Shown: in pieces, positions 27,806 to 38,748 of the stretch
Layout of the letters: each line of letters begins with the position of its first letter
How positions within the stretch are numbered: position 1 is the first letter of the stretch
NCBI RefSeq assembly: GCF_013003915.1
Contig: NZ_JABAIV010000001.1
Coordinates: forward strand, 868,001-932,000
Source: Telluria aromaticivorans
GTDB taxonomy: Bacteria > Pseudomonadota > Gammaproteobacteria > Burkholderiales > Burkholderiaceae_D
Direction of reading: 5' to 3'
DNA: 64,000 nt
Program-made: the position numbers and the translations under genes
The notes under the pieces: model-generated
Database searches by the model: none
What the model saw: only the letters and a program-made list of their open reading frames with translations
What the model was told of the DNA's origin: nothing

Positions 27806-27860
27806 TAAAAAAAGCCAGCTCAGGCAGGAGAGCGTTTGCTCGTTGCGCCCTTGCTGGCTT
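27806..27860 (-). terminator. Probable rho-independent terminator after tRNA-Leu
   Basis: Read on the minus strand, AAGCCAGC pairs with GCTGGCTT across a 33-base loop that itself contains a small GAGC/GCTC stem, and is followed by a run of seven T. It begins 11 bases after the tRNA 3' end and lies 100 bases before nuoA, so it would separate the tRNA transcript from the nuo operon. Confidence 0.65.
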
Positions 27861-27870
27861 CTTTGTATCT

Positions 27871-27955
27871 TGGTGCCGACGGCGAGACTCGAACTCGCAC
27901 AGCTTGCGCCACTACCCCCTCAAGATAGCGTGTCTACCAATTTCACCACGTCGGC
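27871..27955 (-). tRNA. tRNA-Leu (anticodon GAG)
   Basis: An 85-nt cloverleaf with long variable arm. The acceptor GCCGACG pairs with CGTCGGC before ACCA, and the CCA is encoded. The anticodon stem CTATC/GGTAG encloses loop TTGAGGG, giving anticodon GAG (reads CUU/CUC). The T arm is GCGAG-TTCGAGT-CTCGC. The location between nuoA and secG is the usual one in this group. Confidence 0.96.
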
Positions 27956-27966
27956 TGGAGACCAGT

Positions 27967-27996
27967 ATTTTACCCTGCTTTAGCACTACTTTTCAA
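27967..27996 (-). promoter_or_regulatory. Sigma-70-type promoter for tRNA-Leu
   Basis: On the minus strand TTGAAA (-35, 27996-27991) and TAAAAT (-10, 27972-27967) are separated by 18 bases. The -10 ends 11 bases before the mature tRNA 5' end, a normal distance. It is the best canonical promoter match noticed in the window. Confidence 0.7.
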
Positions 27997-28201
27997 TGCA
28001 CAAATTGCGCTATCACAAGGAATTTACGCAATTTCTCAACAATTTAATGTTGACGATTAAGCTTTACAGCCAATCAAAGGCATTCAGTACTAATTCTGGC
28101 CGGGCTGCGTATAAATCCGGCCCGCGCTACTGACAGCGAGCCGCATTCTACCGCTAATCGCAAACGGGCGTGCGGCGCCCGTGCGACGAAAGAACGAGGA
28201 A

Positions 28202-28693
28202 TTACTTGGTGGCCGGGGCCGGAGCCGGTGCAACCGGGGTCGCAGCGGCTGGGGCAGCCGGTGCAGGAGCAGCCTGGCCAGGTGCGGCCGGGATGGCGAC
28301 GCCCGGGGTCTGCGGGATGTCGTTGGCCGGCACGACCGTGGTCGCGCCGGCGTTCGGGCCGGCGCCCGGGATGTCGCTCGGGATGCCGGTAGCCGGCGCC
28401 TTCGACGACGGCACCGTGACGCGCTCCATCACGCCGCCGTCCGGACCGGCGGTGCGGTTGTTGCTGAAATACGCCAGCGCCAGGGTCGAGGCGAAGAAGA
28501 TGGCGGCGGCGACGGCGGTCGACTTCGACAGGAAGTTCGACGAGCCCGACGCACCGAACAGGCTGCCCGAGGCGCCCGAACCGAAGGCCGCGCCCATGTC
28601 GGCGCCCTTGCCGTGCTGGACCAGCACCAGGCCGATAATGGCCAGGGCCGAAATAACCTGCACGACAATAACCAGATTAAACAGGGTGTTCAT
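28202..28693 (-). CDS. secG: Preprotein translocase subunit SecG
   Basis: 163 aa. Two membrane helices (residues ~3-25 and ~58-77) flank the conserved loop LVLVQHGKGADMGAAFGSGASGSLFGASG of SecG, which assists SecYE by topology changes during export. The second half (~85-163) is an Ala/Pro/Gly/Thr-rich tail, far longer than in E. coli SecG (110 aa) but common in this group. It sits between tpiA and tRNA-Leu. Confidence 0.95.
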   Translation of the reverse strand: MNTLFNLVIVVQVISALAIIGLVLVQHGKGADMGAAFGSGASGSLFGASGSSNFLSKSTAVAAAIFFASTLALAYFSNNRTAGPDGGVMERVTVPSSKAPATGIPSDIPGAGPNAGATTVVPANDIPQTPGVAIPAAPGQAAPAPAAPAAATPVAPAPAPATK

Positions 28694-28757
28694 TGCAATT
28701 CCATTTCCAAGTTAACAACGATTAAATGCGGTAATTCTGTAGTGCGGTAGTGCTGGA

Positions 28758-29507
28758 TTACTTTGCTGCGTGGATGATCGCGAGGAAATCCGCCGCCTTC
28801 AGGGCTGCGCCGCCGATCAGGCCGCCATCGATGTCCGGCTGCGCCATCAGGTCCGCCGCATTATCCGGCTTCATGCTGCCGCCGTACAGCACCAATACCT
28901 TTTCTGCGCTTGCCGCGTTGCATGCGCGCAGCTTTTCGCGCAGGCCGGCGTGCACTTGCTGGGCCATTTCCGGGGTGGCGGTCTTGCCGGTGCCGATCGC
29001 CCACACCGGCTCATAGGCCAGCACGATGCTCGCCAAGGCATCCGGACCGATCTTGTCCAGCACGGCGCCGAGCTGCTCATTGACCACTTCCATGGTCTGC
29101 CCTGCTTCGCGCTGCTCGAGCGTTTCGCCGACGCAGACGATCGGGGTCATGCCGGCTTCGATCAGGGCCTTGGTCTTCTTTGCCACCAGTTCGCTCGATT
29201 CGCCGTGGTAGGCGCGGCGCTCCGAATGGCCGACGATGACGTAGCGGCAGCCGAAATCCTGCAGCATCGAGGCGCAGACTTCGCCCGTGTAGGCGCCGCT
29301 AGGCTGGCAGGACACGTCCTGCGCGCCCCAGGCCAGCTCGCTGCCTTGCAACAGGTCGTGGCACTGGTACAGGTAAGGCGCCGGCACGCATACCGCGGCG
29401 GCAGCTTTGGCATTGGCCAGTCCGGCGAGAATGCCGGTCAGCAGCAGCGCATTGGCTTCACGGCTGCCGTTCATCTTCCAGTTACCTACGACGAGTTTGG
29501 AACGCAT
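28758..29507 (-). CDS. tpiA: Triosephosphate isomerase
   Basis: 249 aa TIM barrel, interconverting dihydroxyacetone phosphate and glyceraldehyde 3-phosphate. Catalytic residues are visible: Lys in GNWKMNG, His in [12 protein letters not shown] and Glu in [12 protein letters not shown]; the phosphate loop [11 protein letters not shown] closes the site. secG lies 64 bases downstream on the same strand. Standard length. Confidence 0.98.
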   Translation of the reverse strand: MRSKLVVGNWKMNGSREANALLLTGILAGLANAKAAAAVCVPAPYLYQCHDLLQGSELAWGAQDVSCQPSGAYTGEVCASMLQDFGCRYVIVGHSERRAYHGESSELVAKKTKALIEAGMTPIVCVGETLEQREAGQTMEVVNEQLGAVLDKIGPDALASIVLAYEPVWAIGTGKTATPEMAQQVHAGLREKLRACNAASAEKVLVLYGGSMKPDNAADLMAQPDIDGGLIGGAALKAADFLAIIHAAK

Positions 29508-29624
29508 ACGAGTCCACAGTTAAATAACCCGCTATTCTAGCGGTCGAATATGTGGCGGTCAAACAATGGCTCAGCTTCTTTTCGCGCCCTGCCGGACCAC
29601 CACTTCCCTTTTTGATTCAATCGC

Positions 29625-30605
29625 TTAGATCACTTCCAGCACGATCTTGCCGACGTGGGTGCTGGACTCCATCAGCGTGTGCGCTTCCGCCGCCTGCACC
29701 AGCGGGAAGGTCCGGTAAATCACCGGCTTGAGCCTGCCTTGCGCGAACAGTGGCCAGACCTGCTGCCGCAAGTTGCGCGCGATCGCCGCCTTGAAGGCAA
29801 CCGGGCGCGGACGCAGGGTCGAGCCGCTGATGTGCAGGCGGCGGCGCAGCACCTGGCCCAGGTCGATCTCGGCCTTGGCGCCGCCGAGCAGCGCGATCAG
29901 GGCGATGCGGCCGTCGTCGGCCAGGCAGTCGATCTCGCGCGGGAGGTAGTCGCCGGCGACCATGTCGAGGATCACGTCGACCCCCTTCCCGCCCGTCAGC
30001 TCCTTCACGACGGCGGTAAAGTCTTCCGTGCGGTAATTGATGCCGCGTTCGGCGCCCAGCGCTTCGCAGGCACGGCATTTTTCATCCGAACCGGCAGTGG
30101 CGAACACGCGGTGGCCCAGCGCGGTGGCGAGCTGGATCGCGGTGACGCCGATGCCCGAGGTACCGCCCTGCACCAGCAGGGTCTCGCCCGGCGCCAGTTG
30201 CGCGCGGTCGAAAATATTTGTCCAAACGGTAAAAAAAGTCTCGGGCAGCGAGGCGGCTTCGAGCGGGCTCAGGCCGTCCGGGATCGGCAGGCACTGCTCG
30301 GCGGGCGCCGTGCAGTATTCGGCGTAACCGCCGCCCTGCACCAGCGCGCAGACCATGTCGCCCTTCTTGAAGCCAGCTGCGGCGTAGTCGCCGTCGACGA
30401 TTTCGCCGGCCACTTCCAGGCCCGGCAAGTCGGAGGCACCCGGCGGCACCGGGTATTTCCCCAGGCGCTGCAGCACGTCGGGACGGTTGATGCCGGCCGC
30501 GTGCACCCTGATCAGCACTTCGCCCGCCTTTGGTACCGGCACCGGACGTTCGCACAGCTGCAGGACTTCGGGCTTGCCCGGCTGGGTGATTTCAATGGCG
30601 CGCAT
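29625..30605 (-). CDS. NAD(P)H quinone oxidoreductase, zinc-free MDR family
   Basis: About 326 aa. N-terminal GroES-like domain (AAGINRPDVLQRLGKYPVPPG, no zinc Cys pattern) and a Rossmann domain with nucleotide loop LVQGGTSGIGVTAIQLA. This is the PIG3-type quinone oxidoreductase subgroup, which reduces quinones with NADPH. The ATG at 30605 gives the standard N-terminus MRAIEITQPGKPEVLQL. In relatives I believe this gene lies directly between tpiA and pnp; here pnp is ~28 kb away. Confidence 0.92.
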   Translation of the reverse strand: MRAIEITQPGKPEVLQLCERPVPVPKAGEVLIRVHAAGINRPDVLQRLGKYPVPPGASDLPGLEVAGEIVDGDYAAAGFKKGDMVCALVQGGGYAEYCTAPAEQCLPIPDGLSPLEAASLPETFFTVWTNIFDRAQLAPGETLLVQGGTSGIGVTAIQLATALGHRVFATAGSDEKCRACEALGAERGINYRTEDFTAVVKELTGGKGVDVILDMVAGDYLPREIDCLADDGRIALIALLGGAKAEIDLGQVLRRRLHISGSTLRPRPVAFKAAIARNLRQQVWPLFAQGRLKPVIYRTFPLVQAAEAHTLMESSTHVGKIVLEVI

Positions 30606-30678
30606 GGCTGCTCCCGTGTTGAAAAAACCGCAATTGTACGGGAGGTGGAAAAAAGGTGTTTGCTGCGCGCGTCCCGGC

Positions 30679-31134
30679 TTACCCGGTATAACGGGTGCTT
30701 CGACTACCCCGGAATTCATCCACGCGCATGCATTGGGCAAGCTTCTGCCGTGTCGCCCTGCGGCCGTCGCGGGTCACGACGTGTAAGGTACAGGTGAATG
30801 GGTCGCCGACCTGGACCAGGTTCGGGTTCCGGGGAACCGGTGGCAGGCCGAATTCGATCACCATGCTCGCCGACTCCAGCTCCTCCAGTCGCACCCCGAG
30901 CTTGGCGATTGCCTGGTGCAGGTAGCGCGCGTAGGTGCGCGCGACGCTGCACGCGGCGGGCGCTTCCGGCTGCGCGGTCGCGGCCAGCAGGTCGAGCTGC
31001 ATGCGGTTTGCCGAGGCCTGCACTTCGCGGTACAGGACGCCGAAGGCCCAATAGCCTTCGTAGTCGTTGTAGCGGGTGATGAAGGTGTCGAGCAGTCCTG
31101 CGCTGAAGTGATTGAGTTTGCGCCTGGAGATCAT
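30679..31134 (-). CDS. Uncharacterised protein
   Basis: 151 aa, soluble, no signal peptide. I do not recognise a domain. Visible features are an N-terminal basic MISRRKLNHFSAGLLDTFI, an aromatic patch NDYEGYWAFGVLY, two Cys, and a basic C-terminus (ATRQKLAQCMRVDEFRGSR). It lies 73 bases upstream of the quinone oxidoreductase gene on the same strand. A dispersed repeat lies upstream, ~127 bases beyond its start. Balanced composition suggests a real gene; a plausible overlapping alternative frame exists but is Arg/Pro-rich like a shadow. Confidence 0.62.
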   Translation of the reverse strand: MISRRKLNHFSAGLLDTFITRYNDYEGYWAFGVLYREVQASANRMQLDLLAATAQPEAPAACSVARTYARYLHQAIAKLGVRLEELESASMVIEFGLPPVPRNPNLVQVGDPFTCTLHVVTRDGRRATRQKLAQCMRVDEFRGSRSTRYTG

Positions 31135-31260
31135 GGAGGTGGCCCTCGTCGACCGGCGGAAGCCTGGCGTCGTCCGACGTATCGACCAAAGAATTTGGGC
31201 CAGGGGGTTAGATTAACAGAAACGCCAGCACGAAGCTGAATCCGGGTCACTTAGTGAGAA

Positions 31261-31397
31261 CCGTAGCGTGGGCGGGGTAATTTCGGGCAATGCCCGGAAT
31301 TACGAACGCCCACGCGGTGATAGTTGCAATGTAAACAGCCGCACGGGCTGCAGCACTGGAATTTGAACGCGCGGGCGGGAGACCCGCCCACCCTACG
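31261..31397. repeat. Dispersed GTAGGGTGGGC-type intergenic repeat, copy 3
   Basis: Starts CCGTAGCGTGGGCGGGG (one base off the consensus), contains the same inner stretch GGGCAATGCCCGGAATTACG as copy 1, and ends with GACCCGCCCACCCTACG. It occupies the middle of the 329-base gap 31135-31463 between katE and the 151-aa gene; nothing else is visible in that gap. Confidence 0.78.
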
Positions 31398-31463
31398 AGT
31401 AACCGACGGCTCTAAATAGCCAGCGTTAAGCACGAAGCTGGCGTCTCCATCAGACCCTCAGGT

Positions 31464-33878
<2,415 letters not shown>

Positions 33879-33941
33879 CTGTGCCTCGCTATTATTCGTT
33901 ATGGGGAATGACCAACGAACAACATAGCCCTGTCGGGGCTG

Positions 33942-33957
33942 TGCACACTGTTGTGCA
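33942..33957. promoter_or_regulatory. 16-bp inverted repeat upstream of katE
   Basis: TGCACA-CTGT-TGTGCA is a perfect 6-bp inverted repeat with a 4-base centre, 64-79 bases upstream of the katE start. A second, smaller hairpin (AGCCC/GGGCT) lies between it and katE at 33926-33940. It could be an operator; no regulator is assigned. Confidence 0.35.
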
Positions 33958-34036
33958 TCTAACAGAGCAAGATAGACGGCACTTGTTTATTTCTATCGGC
34001 CCGATAGCGATGGACTATGAGCTCGACCCAAGGCGC

Positions 34037-34255
34037 TCAGCGATGAATCTCGTGGCAGACGCCAAGCAAGGTATCGCGGCGCAGCCGCAGGCGGGTATGC
34101 TGGGTGCGGATGCCGGCCGACATGCCCCAGGCCGCGGCCCAGCGCAGCGCCCGGTCGGTGTCCGGACCGAAGGGCCGCGCCGCCGATGCCCGGTTGAGGG
34201 CAGCCGACATGCGTTGCATCGCATACAGCTTTCTCATTGAAACTATCTTTGCCAT
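34037..34255 (-). CDS. Small basic hypothetical protein
   Basis: 72 aa, Arg-rich, no recognised domain. Composition is plausible (MRKLYAMQRMSAALNR, then ALRWAAAWGMSAGIR). There is no good ribosome binding site at the first ATG, and the internal Met at 34237 is an equally weak start. It stands between the katE upstream region and the MYG1-like gene. If it is not real, 33879-34303 holds only the katE upstream region. Confidence 0.42.
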   Translation of the reverse strand: MAKIVSMRKLYAMQRMSAALNRASAARPFGPDTDRALRWAAAWGMSAGIRTQHTRLRLRRDTLLGVCHEIHR

Positions 34256-34303
34256 GAGCCCAAGATAGTCCTTCTGCTGCGCTGCGACAGTGCCTTACCT
34301 AAC

Positions 34304-35299
34304 TCAAACTGGCACTGAAGCCCGCATATCTTTCGCGTCGAAGATCGGCGTCAAGCCCGCGTCCACTGCCTGCAGCGCCTGCCTGGCCATGGCGTATGCG
34401 CCTTCAAACGATTTCGCAGCCGCAATAAACCGGCCGTTATGACAGAACTTGGCGTCCGGCACGCCGGTCACCGCCGCCAGTTCCGCGTCGCGCAGGCCGG
34501 CCCATGGTTCCGGCAAGTCGGCCCGAGCGTCGAAGGTATCGGTCGTGGCCGGGACCGTGTGCAGCATGTAGCGGTCTTCCGACAAACTGTGGCTGAGCAC
34601 AAACAATACCTTCGGCATTTCCTTGCGCACCACCGAGGTCCAGGGCAGCGCGGCATTTTTCAAGAACAGCAGGCGGCCACCTTCCATCGGCTCGGCCTGG
34701 CGCACCTGGGCCAGTGCCAGGGTGGCGCCGACCCGGTATTTGACTGCATTCGTCATCACATCGGCCAGGAAGGCCATCGCCTTGCGGAATTGAAACAGGC
34801 GATAGGCCTCCGCCTCGGTCCCGTAGCCCAGCCGCTGCTCGTCCATCCAGTTCGGGTTATAGCCCGAGACCACCGCCGACATGCCGTAGCCGCCAGGCGC
34901 ATTCTTGGCCGCGCCCACATCCGACAAATCGAGGTACTGGACGATGTCGCTGTCGATGGCATAGGCCAGCTGCTGGGCCGTGTCGGCATCCATCTGGTGG
35001 CCGGTGTGGGCGGCAGCCAGCGCGGCGACGCAGCGCCCGCCGAATTCGCGCCAGACCAGGCCCGCGCTGGCATAGGGCACGCCGCTGGCGCGCGCGCCCT
35101 CGAAGCCTTTCTGGTGGTGGTCGAAGCGGCCCGTGGCCGGATCCCAGATGCCGCCGACGTCGACCACGAAGTCGGCCGCCTCGATGATCGCGCTGTCGCG
35201 GGTCCGGACGATGTCCGCTTCAGGGAACAGGATATGCAGGACGGCGACCGCCCATGCGTCGTCCGCATGGAACTTGCCGTTGTGGGTCACGATGACCAT
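34304..35299 (-). CDS. MYG1-family protein (UPF0160, DHH-type predicted phosphoesterase)
   Basis: 331 aa. Starts with VTHNGKFHADDAWAVAVL and has a DHH-like motif in GRFDHHQKGFEGARASGVPYASAGLVW, the two signatures of the MYG1 family. Eukaryotic MYG1 is a nuclear/mitochondrial 3'-5' RNA exonuclease; bacterial members are poorly characterised, so RNase or phosphoesterase activity here is by homology only. No signal peptide, so cytoplasmic. It is not obviously in an operon: fdhD ends 36 bases upstream on the same strand. Confidence 0.88.
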   Translation of the reverse strand: MVIVTHNGKFHADDAWAVAVLHILFPEADIVRTRDSAIIEAADFVVDVGGIWDPATGRFDHHQKGFEGARASGVPYASAGLVWREFGGRCVAALAAAHTGHQMDADTAQQLAYAIDSDIVQYLDLSDVGAAKNAPGGYGMSAVVSGYNPNWMDEQRLGYGTEAEAYRLFQFRKAMAFLADVMTNAVKYRVGATLALAQVRQAEPMEGGRLLFLKNAALPWTSVVRKEMPKVLFVLSHSLSEDRYMLHTVPATTDTFDARADLPEPWAGLRDAELAAVTGVPDAKFCHNGRFIAAAKSFEGAYAMARQALQAVDAGLTPIFDAKDMRASVPV

Positions 35300-35334
35300 T
35301 GATTACTCCAGGTGCTTTTATTTGAAGGACAGGA

Positions 35335-36177
35335 TCATACCGGCATCCGGGCAAGACGTTGTGGATGCGTGTAGAGAACGTGGCGCCCGCCCCGCACGAA
35401 GCCGGCCAGCGTGAGCCCGGCCTGCTCCGCCAGTTTCACGGCCAGCGCGGTCGGCGCCGAGATCGCGGCCAGCAGCGGGAAGGCCGCGCGCGCGGCCTTT
35501 TGCACCATCTCGAAGCTGGCGCGGCTTGTGACCACCGCGAAACCGGCGGCGCTATCCACCTGGGCGGCCACCAGGGCGCCCACCAGCTTGTCGAGCGCAT
35601 TGTGGCGGCCCACGTCTTCACGCACGCACAGCAAGCTGCCGTCGCGATCGGCCCAGCCGGCCGCATGCACCGCGCCGGTCGCATGGTGCAGCTGCTGGCG
35701 CGCCGCCATCGCTGCCATGGCGCGGTGCAGCGCGGCGTGCTCGAAGACGACCGGCGTGGCGCTCGCCAGCGGCGGATCGAAGGCATCGTCCTCGAACCAG
35801 GCCAGGCTCTCGACCCCGCACAGGCCGCAGCCGGTCTTGCCAGTGCGGGCGCGGCGCGACTCCTTCAGGCGCACCAGGGCGCCGGAGGCGATGCGCATCT
35901 CGATGGCGATGCCGTTGCAGGTTTCTTCCACGTCGAGGTCATGGATGTCGCGCGCATGGCGCACGATGCGCTCGCCCAGCGAGAAGCCGACCGCAAAATC
36001 TTCCAGGTCTTGCGGCGAGGCCAGCATCACCGCGTGGCTGATGCCGTTGTAGACCAAAGCGACCGGCACTTCATCGGCTACCACTTCGGTAGCGGCTTCC
36101 AGCCGGCCGTCAACCCAACAGGCGGCCGGCAGCCGGGACGCGCCCTCAGGCGCAAAGAAAACTTCGCCCGCGTTCAC
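35335..36177 (-). CDS. fdhD: Formate dehydrogenase accessory sulfurtransferase FdhD
   Basis: About 280 aa. FdhD passes sulfur from IscS to the molybdenum cofactor of formate dehydrogenases. The sulfur-carrying CxxC is C117-x2-C120 in TGKTGCGLCGVES; REDVGRHNALDKLVG is the other family signature. The GTG at 36177 overlaps the stop of the molybdoenzyme gene (GTGA) and gives the usual length; an in-frame ATG further upstream would sit inside that gene. The coupling argues that FdhD serves this particular enzyme. Confidence 0.93.
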   Translation of the reverse strand: MNAGEVFFAPEGASRLPAACWVDGRLEAATEVVADEVPVALVYNGISHAVMLASPQDLEDFAVGFSLGERIVRHARDIHDLDVEETCNGIAIEMRIASGALVRLKESRRARTGKTGCGLCGVESLAWFEDDAFDPPLASATPVVFEHAALHRAMAAMAARQQLHHATGAVHAAGWADRDGSLLCVREDVGRHNALDKLVGALVAAQVDSAAGFAVVTSRASFEMVQKAARAAFPLLAAISAPTALAVKLAEQAGLTLAGFVRGGRHVLYTHPQRLARMPV

Positions 36178-38477
36178 GAAGGCCTCCGGTCGCGCTCGAG
36201 GATGACGTCGATCGCCTTGGCCGCCGGCACCTTGCTCTCCTTGGCGTGGTGCCACAGCGGGATCAGGCCATTGAGTTCGGGGAAGTAGCCGGCAATGCAG
36301 CCCGGCGGTACGTCGTAGGGCACGATGGTGAGTCCGGCGACGCGCCGCTCGACGCCGTCGCTGGCGGCCGTGCGCAGGGCCACCACGTCGCCCTGGGCCA
36401 GCGCGTGTTTCGCCATGTCGGCACGCGACATGAACAGCACCATGCGGCTGCCGTAGACGCCGCGGAAGCGGTCGTCATGGCTGTAGATCGTGGTATTGAA
36501 CTGGCCGTCGCTGCGCACCGTGAACAGGCGCAGCGTGGCCGGGGCGCCCGACAGGTCCGGATTGCCCTTCAACTCTTCCGGCACGGTGAAGACGGCCTTG
36601 CTGCTCTCGGTCTTCCAGACCCGGTTGGCCGCGGCCACCGGCTTGCGGAAACCGCCGCGGGTCCACATCCGCTGGTTGAAATCGTGGAAGATCTCGGGAT
36701 AGGTCTCGGCGATCGCCTCGCGCACGGTGGAGTAATCGGCCACCCAGCGGTCCCAGTCGACACGCGGGTTGGGGGCCAGGGTGGCCTTGGCGATACCGGC
36801 CACGATGGCGGGCTCGGACAGCAGCGTGGCCGCTGCCGGCTCGGCCATCCCGCGCGAGCCGTGCATGCAGGCGGTGCTGTCTTCGACGCTCACGTCCTGG
36901 GGCCCGCCGGCCTGGCGGTCGATCTCGATCCGGCCCAGGCAAGGCAGGATGTAGGAGGCCTTGCCGTGGATGACGTGGTTGCGATTGAGCTTGGTCGCGA
37001 TCTGCACCGTGAGCGGCAGCTCGCGCCAGGCAGCTTCCATCAGGCCGCGCTCGGGCACCGCGCGCACGAAATTCCCGCCCAGGCCAATGAAGGCTTGCAC
37101 CTTGTTCGCGAGGATGCCCTCGCAGGCTTCGACCGTGTTCATGCCGGGCTCACGCGGCGGCTCGAAGCCGAATTGTTCCTTGAGTTTATCGAGCGGCGCC
37201 AGTTCCGGCTTTTCGGTGATGCCGACGGTGCGCTGGCCCTGCACGTTCGAGTGGCCGCGCACCGGGCACACGCCGGCGCCCGGCTTGCCGATGTTCCCGC
37301 GCAGGAGCAGCAGGTTGACCATCATCGTCACGTTCTGCACGCCGTTGCGGTGCTGGGTCAGGCCCATGCCGTAGATGGCCATCACGGCGCTGGCCTTGCA
37401 GTACACGGCGGCCGCGCTTTCGAGGTCGGTGCGCCACAAGCCCGATTCGCGTTCGATGTCGCTCCACTCGCAGGCGCGCACCGCGGCCTCGAACTCTTCG
37501 AAGCCCTGGGTGTGCTCGAGCAGGAAGGCGGTGTCGAGCACGCGCTGGGCGCCGCCGTTGCGGGCCGCATCGTCCAGCGCCAGGATCGCCTTGCACAAGC
37601 CCATGACAGCGGCCGTGTCGCCGCCCGGTTTCACCTGGTGGTACTGGGTGCTGATGGCGGTCTCGTGCCCGGTCAGCATCTCGAGCGGCGACTGCGGATT
37701 GGTGAAGCTGACCAGCCCGCGCTCGCGCAGGGGATTGAAGGTGATGATCGGCACCCCGCGCTTGCGCGCCGCCTGCAGCTGGTGCAGCATGCGCGGGCTG
37801 TTCACGCCGACGTTCTGGCCGAAGAAGAAGATGCAGTCGGTCTTCTCGAAGTCGTCCAGCACCACGGTGCCGACCGGGACCCCGATGGTCTTCTGCAGCC
37901 CGACCGAGGTGCTTTCGTGGCACATGTTCGAGCTGTCCGGCAGGTTGTTGTTGCCGTACATGCGCGCGAACAGCCCGTACATGTAAGAGGTCTCGAGCGA
38001 GGCCCGGCCCGAGCTGTAGAACACGACCTTCTTCGGCTCGTAGCTGCGCAAGGCTGCGCCGATTTCGGCGAAGGCGGTGTCCCAGGCGATCTCGCGGTAT
38101 TTGTCGGTGTGGGCATCGTAGCGCAGCGGGACCGTCAGCCGGCCCTGGTCTTCCAGGCGGTGGTCGTCCCAGGCTTCCAGCTCGGTGACCGTGTGCTGCT
38201 GGAAGAAATCCGCACCGATGGATTTGCTGGTGGTTTCCCAGGCCGTGGCCTTGGCGCCGCTTTCGCAGAATTCGAAGGGATGCGGGTTGGCCGGCTTGGC
38301 CCAGGCGCAGCTGACGCAAGCATAGCCGTCCGGCTTGTTCTGCTTGAGCAGCAGGCGGCTGTCCTTCAGCGGCACCCGCTGGTCGAACAGGATGGTGGTC
38401 ACTTCGCCCAGCGAGCCCCAGCCGCCGGCCGGCATCAATGGGTTTTCGATGCGTACATCTCCAGAACTCTTGCTCAT
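36174..38477 (-). CDS. FdhF/YdeP-type molybdopterin oxidoreductase
   Basis: About 767 aa of the DMSO-reductase superfamily, YdeP/FdhA-like single-subunit branch. The N-terminus holds Cys54, Cys57 and Cys71 (CVSCAWAKP, FCESG), fewer than the usual four-Cys 4Fe-4S motif. Molybdopterin-binding stretches include FFGQNVGVNSPRML, GMGLTQHRNGVQNVTMMVNLLLLRGNIGKPGAG and the C-terminal MopB domain (LRLFTVRSDGQFNTTIYSHDDRFRG). E. coli YdeP is tied to acid resistance; formate as substrate is not proven. The ATG at 38477 is chosen over an upstream in-frame ATG (38525) by homology. Translationally coupled to fdhD. Confidence 0.92.
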   Translation of the reverse strand: MSKSSGDVRIENPLMPAGGWGSLGEVTTILFDQRVPLKDSRLLLKQNKPDGYACVSCAWAKPANPHPFEFCESGAKATAWETTSKSIGADFFQQHTVTELEAWDDHRLEDQGRLTVPLRYDAHTDKYREIAWDTAFAEIGAALRSYEPKKVVFYSSGRASLETSYMYGLFARMYGNNNLPDSSNMCHESTSVGLQKTIGVPVGTVVLDDFEKTDCIFFFGQNVGVNSPRMLHQLQAARKRGVPIITFNPLRERGLVSFTNPQSPLEMLTGHETAISTQYHQVKPGGDTAAVMGLCKAILALDDAARNGGAQRVLDTAFLLEHTQGFEEFEAAVRACEWSDIERESGLWRTDLESAAAVYCKASAVMAIYGMGLTQHRNGVQNVTMMVNLLLLRGNIGKPGAGVCPVRGHSNVQGQRTVGITEKPELAPLDKLKEQFGFEPPREPGMNTVEACEGILANKVQAFIGLGGNFVRAVPERGLMEAAWRELPLTVQIATKLNRNHVIHGKASYILPCLGRIEIDRQAGGPQDVSVEDSTACMHGSRGMAEPAAATLLSEPAIVAGIAKATLAPNPRVDWDRWVADYSTVREAIAETYPEIFHDFNQRMWTRGGFRKPVAAANRVWKTESSKAVFTVPEELKGNPDLSGAPATLRLFTVRSDGQFNTTIYSHDDRFRGVYGSRMVLFMSRADMAKHALAQGDVVALRTAASDGVERRVAGLTIVPYDVPPGCIAGYFPELNGLIPLWHHAKESKVPAAKAIDVILERDRRPS

Positions 38478-38748
38478 GACTGCTCCTCGCTGGTGGAAGG
38501 GCCACCCTAGCCGGGTTCTGGCCACCCCTCGGTGCGTGTGCGAACAGTCGCTGTAGAAATCCGAGTCAAATCCCGGACAAGATTGCTCCAGCCACCAAGA
38601 AGAATTCTTGCAGGAATGTCAATCTTCGAGCGCCTCGATTTCGCGCAAAGGAGGCGCGGGCGGTGGTCTTGTCCCGTGCTGCCGAGCTCGTTAGATTGGC
38701 TGGAAGAGCTCATGTTTACCGCATGGTTATTACTTCGAGGAACACACG

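Noticed and set aside
27871-27955. tRNA-Leu as an integration (attachment) site
   Set aside because: No integrase or direct repeat of the tRNA 3' end was seen nearby, and the flanking genes are the usual conserved ones.
31251-31433. Short minus-strand frame between katE and the 151-aa gene
   Set aside because: It lies almost wholly within a dispersed repeat and has no ribosome binding site.
33881-34240. Plus-strand frame of 119 codons upstream of katE
   Set aside because: It overlaps the katE regulatory region, has no ribosome site and its C-terminal part is Arg/Pro-rich like a shadow.
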